The notes beneath the pieces were generated by a model, which was not told where the DNA came from, did not search any database, and worked only from the letters and a program-made list of their open reading frames with translations. Positions 62,900 to 64,000 of a stretch of 64,000 nucleotides of DNA are shown one piece after another (position 1 is the first letter of the stretch; each line of letters opens with the position of its first letter). Source of the DNA: Pelomyxa schiedti (taxonomy: Eukaryota > Evosea > Pelobiontida > Pelomyxidae); assembly GCA_020536535.1 (NCBI GenBank), contig JAHLWZ010000842.1:17718-81717 (forward strand), given 5' to 3'. A program made the position numbers and the translations under genes.

Positions 62900-64000
62900 T
62901 GGATGTGGAAGTCACGTTGAGGGAAGAAGCATGAGGGGTAACACCAAAATTCCCAATAGATGCAGATGTTGGCACAAACTGAGTGGACACAGGGGTGGTG
63001 TCTGCATAATGTGTAAGTAAGATGTAATGTGCCAAAGCCATAGCTTGGCTTTCTAATTGTATTTGATTCCATTAGATTGGAGAGAAGGAGTGTGTGGTAG
63101 TTTATTAACTAGGAAGGAGGAATAGGTTTGGGGTATTGAGAAGGGTGGAAGGGGTGTAATACACACAGTTGTTGTGCCGCGGTTCTGGTCTTGTGGGTTC
63201 CGGTGTTGTCTGACAGTGTCCTGTAATTTATTAGCTGTTGTGTGTGACGAATCATAGGTGGGAATAGTGACATTGTGTGGTGTATTTTTGTTCGCGTTTA
63301 AGAGGATGGGAGTGAATCACCACGGCACTTGTCAGACCACAAAACCATTTTGGGCTTGAAAGCGCACTGATCATTGATACCATTAGAGCACAAAGCTTCA
63401 ACCCCCAACAACATCCCACTGCCCCACAATCCCACATTTTTCGTTCGTCTGGGCATCGCTGCTTGCAACTTCAACGGCACCGTTGAACTTTCCAATAAAA
63501 TTATTTTTTCATCACTCTGCTCCTTCGGTGCTTTTCATCAACGAACTTGCCAAGAAATGAGGAGAGGTTGTCAGCCATCATAAGTCATCAGCTCAGTAGC
63601 TACTACAAGTCAGGAAGCCAGTTGTGCAAGCACGGTGTGACAACAACACAACTGTGTTGTTGTGGTCATCAGTCAAATGGAGCAGTTGTCAGCCAATATT
63701 CGCCACAAAAATAATTGCCACAAAAATATTTGCCACAACACCTGTGCAGGGCGTGCTGAGAGAGTTAGATTTGGTTAGGTTCGCCTATTCAGGGGGGGGG
63801 AGGGGTGAAAGGAGCTGCCGTTGCGCTGACTGTCATTAGTTCCACTCTTTTCTGTTGGTTTTGGTTTGGTTCACTGGGATGGATGTGATGATGACACTGG
63901 CGGCCACTCTTGCTCGGCATCAATCGTCGATGACAATCACATCTTTATTGGGTACTTCTTGTTCATGTACTTGAGCTTGTTCAGAATCGGAAGAGCAGTA
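62900..64000. other. Right end, no gene supported
   Basis: Minus-strand fragments such as a Ser/Thr-rich STQFVPTSASIGNFG (near 62980) may be further exons of the gene to the left. Near 63697-63740 there are three GCCACAAAAAT-like units in tandem, and a run of nine G at 63792-63800. At the far right edge the minus strand reads ILNKLKYMNKKYPIKM to a stop, possibly the tail of a gene outside the window. Nothing else is seen. Confidence 0.4.

Noticed and set aside
63970..64000. Sequence near the right edge resembling part of a sequencing adapter (ATCGGAAGAGC).
   Set aside because: Only about 11 bases match and one base is inserted before them compared with the adapter I know. A match this short is probably chance.

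Overview
The window is nuclear DNA of a eukaryotic protist. Genes are densely packed on both strands, and nearly every gene is split by many short introns, mostly about 40-150 nt with GT...AG ends. UGA, UAA and UAG all act as stops, so the code looks standard. Gene content is amoebozoan in flavour: VIT/vWA proteins with polyproline, a multi-RGS protein, a leishmanolysin-like M8 protease, a GH13 amylase, VPS13, and an ankyrin-like family written in 'GGHVDAVKWV' units. The ankyrin style and compact intron-rich layout remind me of Archamoebae such as Pelomyxa. That is inference from memory, not a database result.

Layout. 1-1858 (-): ankyrin-like protein cut by the left edge, with a CA microsatellite in its intron. 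1976-3332 (+): FabG-like SDR reductase. 3387-5485 (-): glycine-rich-loop alpha subunit of mitochondrial processing peptidase. 5569-6783 (+): Rab GTPase. 6867-9863 (+): protein with three RGS-like modules. 10225-11683 (+): eIF4A helicase. 11951-12530 (-): small secretory protein. 12567-13324 (+): riboflavin kinase. 13416-14341 (-): TM2D2-like protein. 14431-16677 (-): unrecognised protein. 16784-17223 (-): small basic protein. 17441-21430 (+): VIT-vWA protein with two polyproline tracts. 21765-23391 (+): TauE/SafE-like permease. 23686-24274 (-): TARG1/OARD1-like macrodomain hydrolase. 24344-25283 (+): isochorismatase-like hydrolase. 25453-27943 (+): M8 metalloprotease with a GPI-like tail. 28072-40131 (+): one 12-kb VPS13 gene. 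40259-42924 (-): calcineurin A. 43058-43722 (-): ferritin-like protein. 43911-44836 (-): methyltransferase with a possible organelle presequence. 45284-47201 (+): LMBR1-family membrane protein. 47509-49479 (+): secreted alpha-amylase. 49513-52888 (-): Sec23. 53165-54505 (+): doubtful gene. 54609-55678 (+): ubiquitin-like protein. 55900-57465 (+): unrecognised protein with a possible 3' frameshift. 57637-58183 (+): GNAT acetyltransferase. 59117-60766 (-): multi-pass membrane protein. 61650-62460 (-): unresolved split gene. The rest to 64000 has no gene I can support.

Most genes are housekeeping or trafficking: ER export (Sec23), lipid transport at contact sites (VPS13), Rab and G-protein signalling, calcineurin, translation (eIF4A), flavin supply (RFK) and organelle protein import (MPP). 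There is no operon, CRISPR array or recognisable transposon. I found no convincing undescribed multi-gene system. The best leads are two GC-AG introns in neighbouring convergent genes, a divergent macrodomain/isochorismatase pair that may relate to NAD or ADP-ribose metabolism, the triple-RGS protein, and two genes with reading-frame anomalies.

Exon joins were worked out by hand from reading frame, splice-site dinucleotides and remembered family motifs. Gene ends marked approximate should be treated so.
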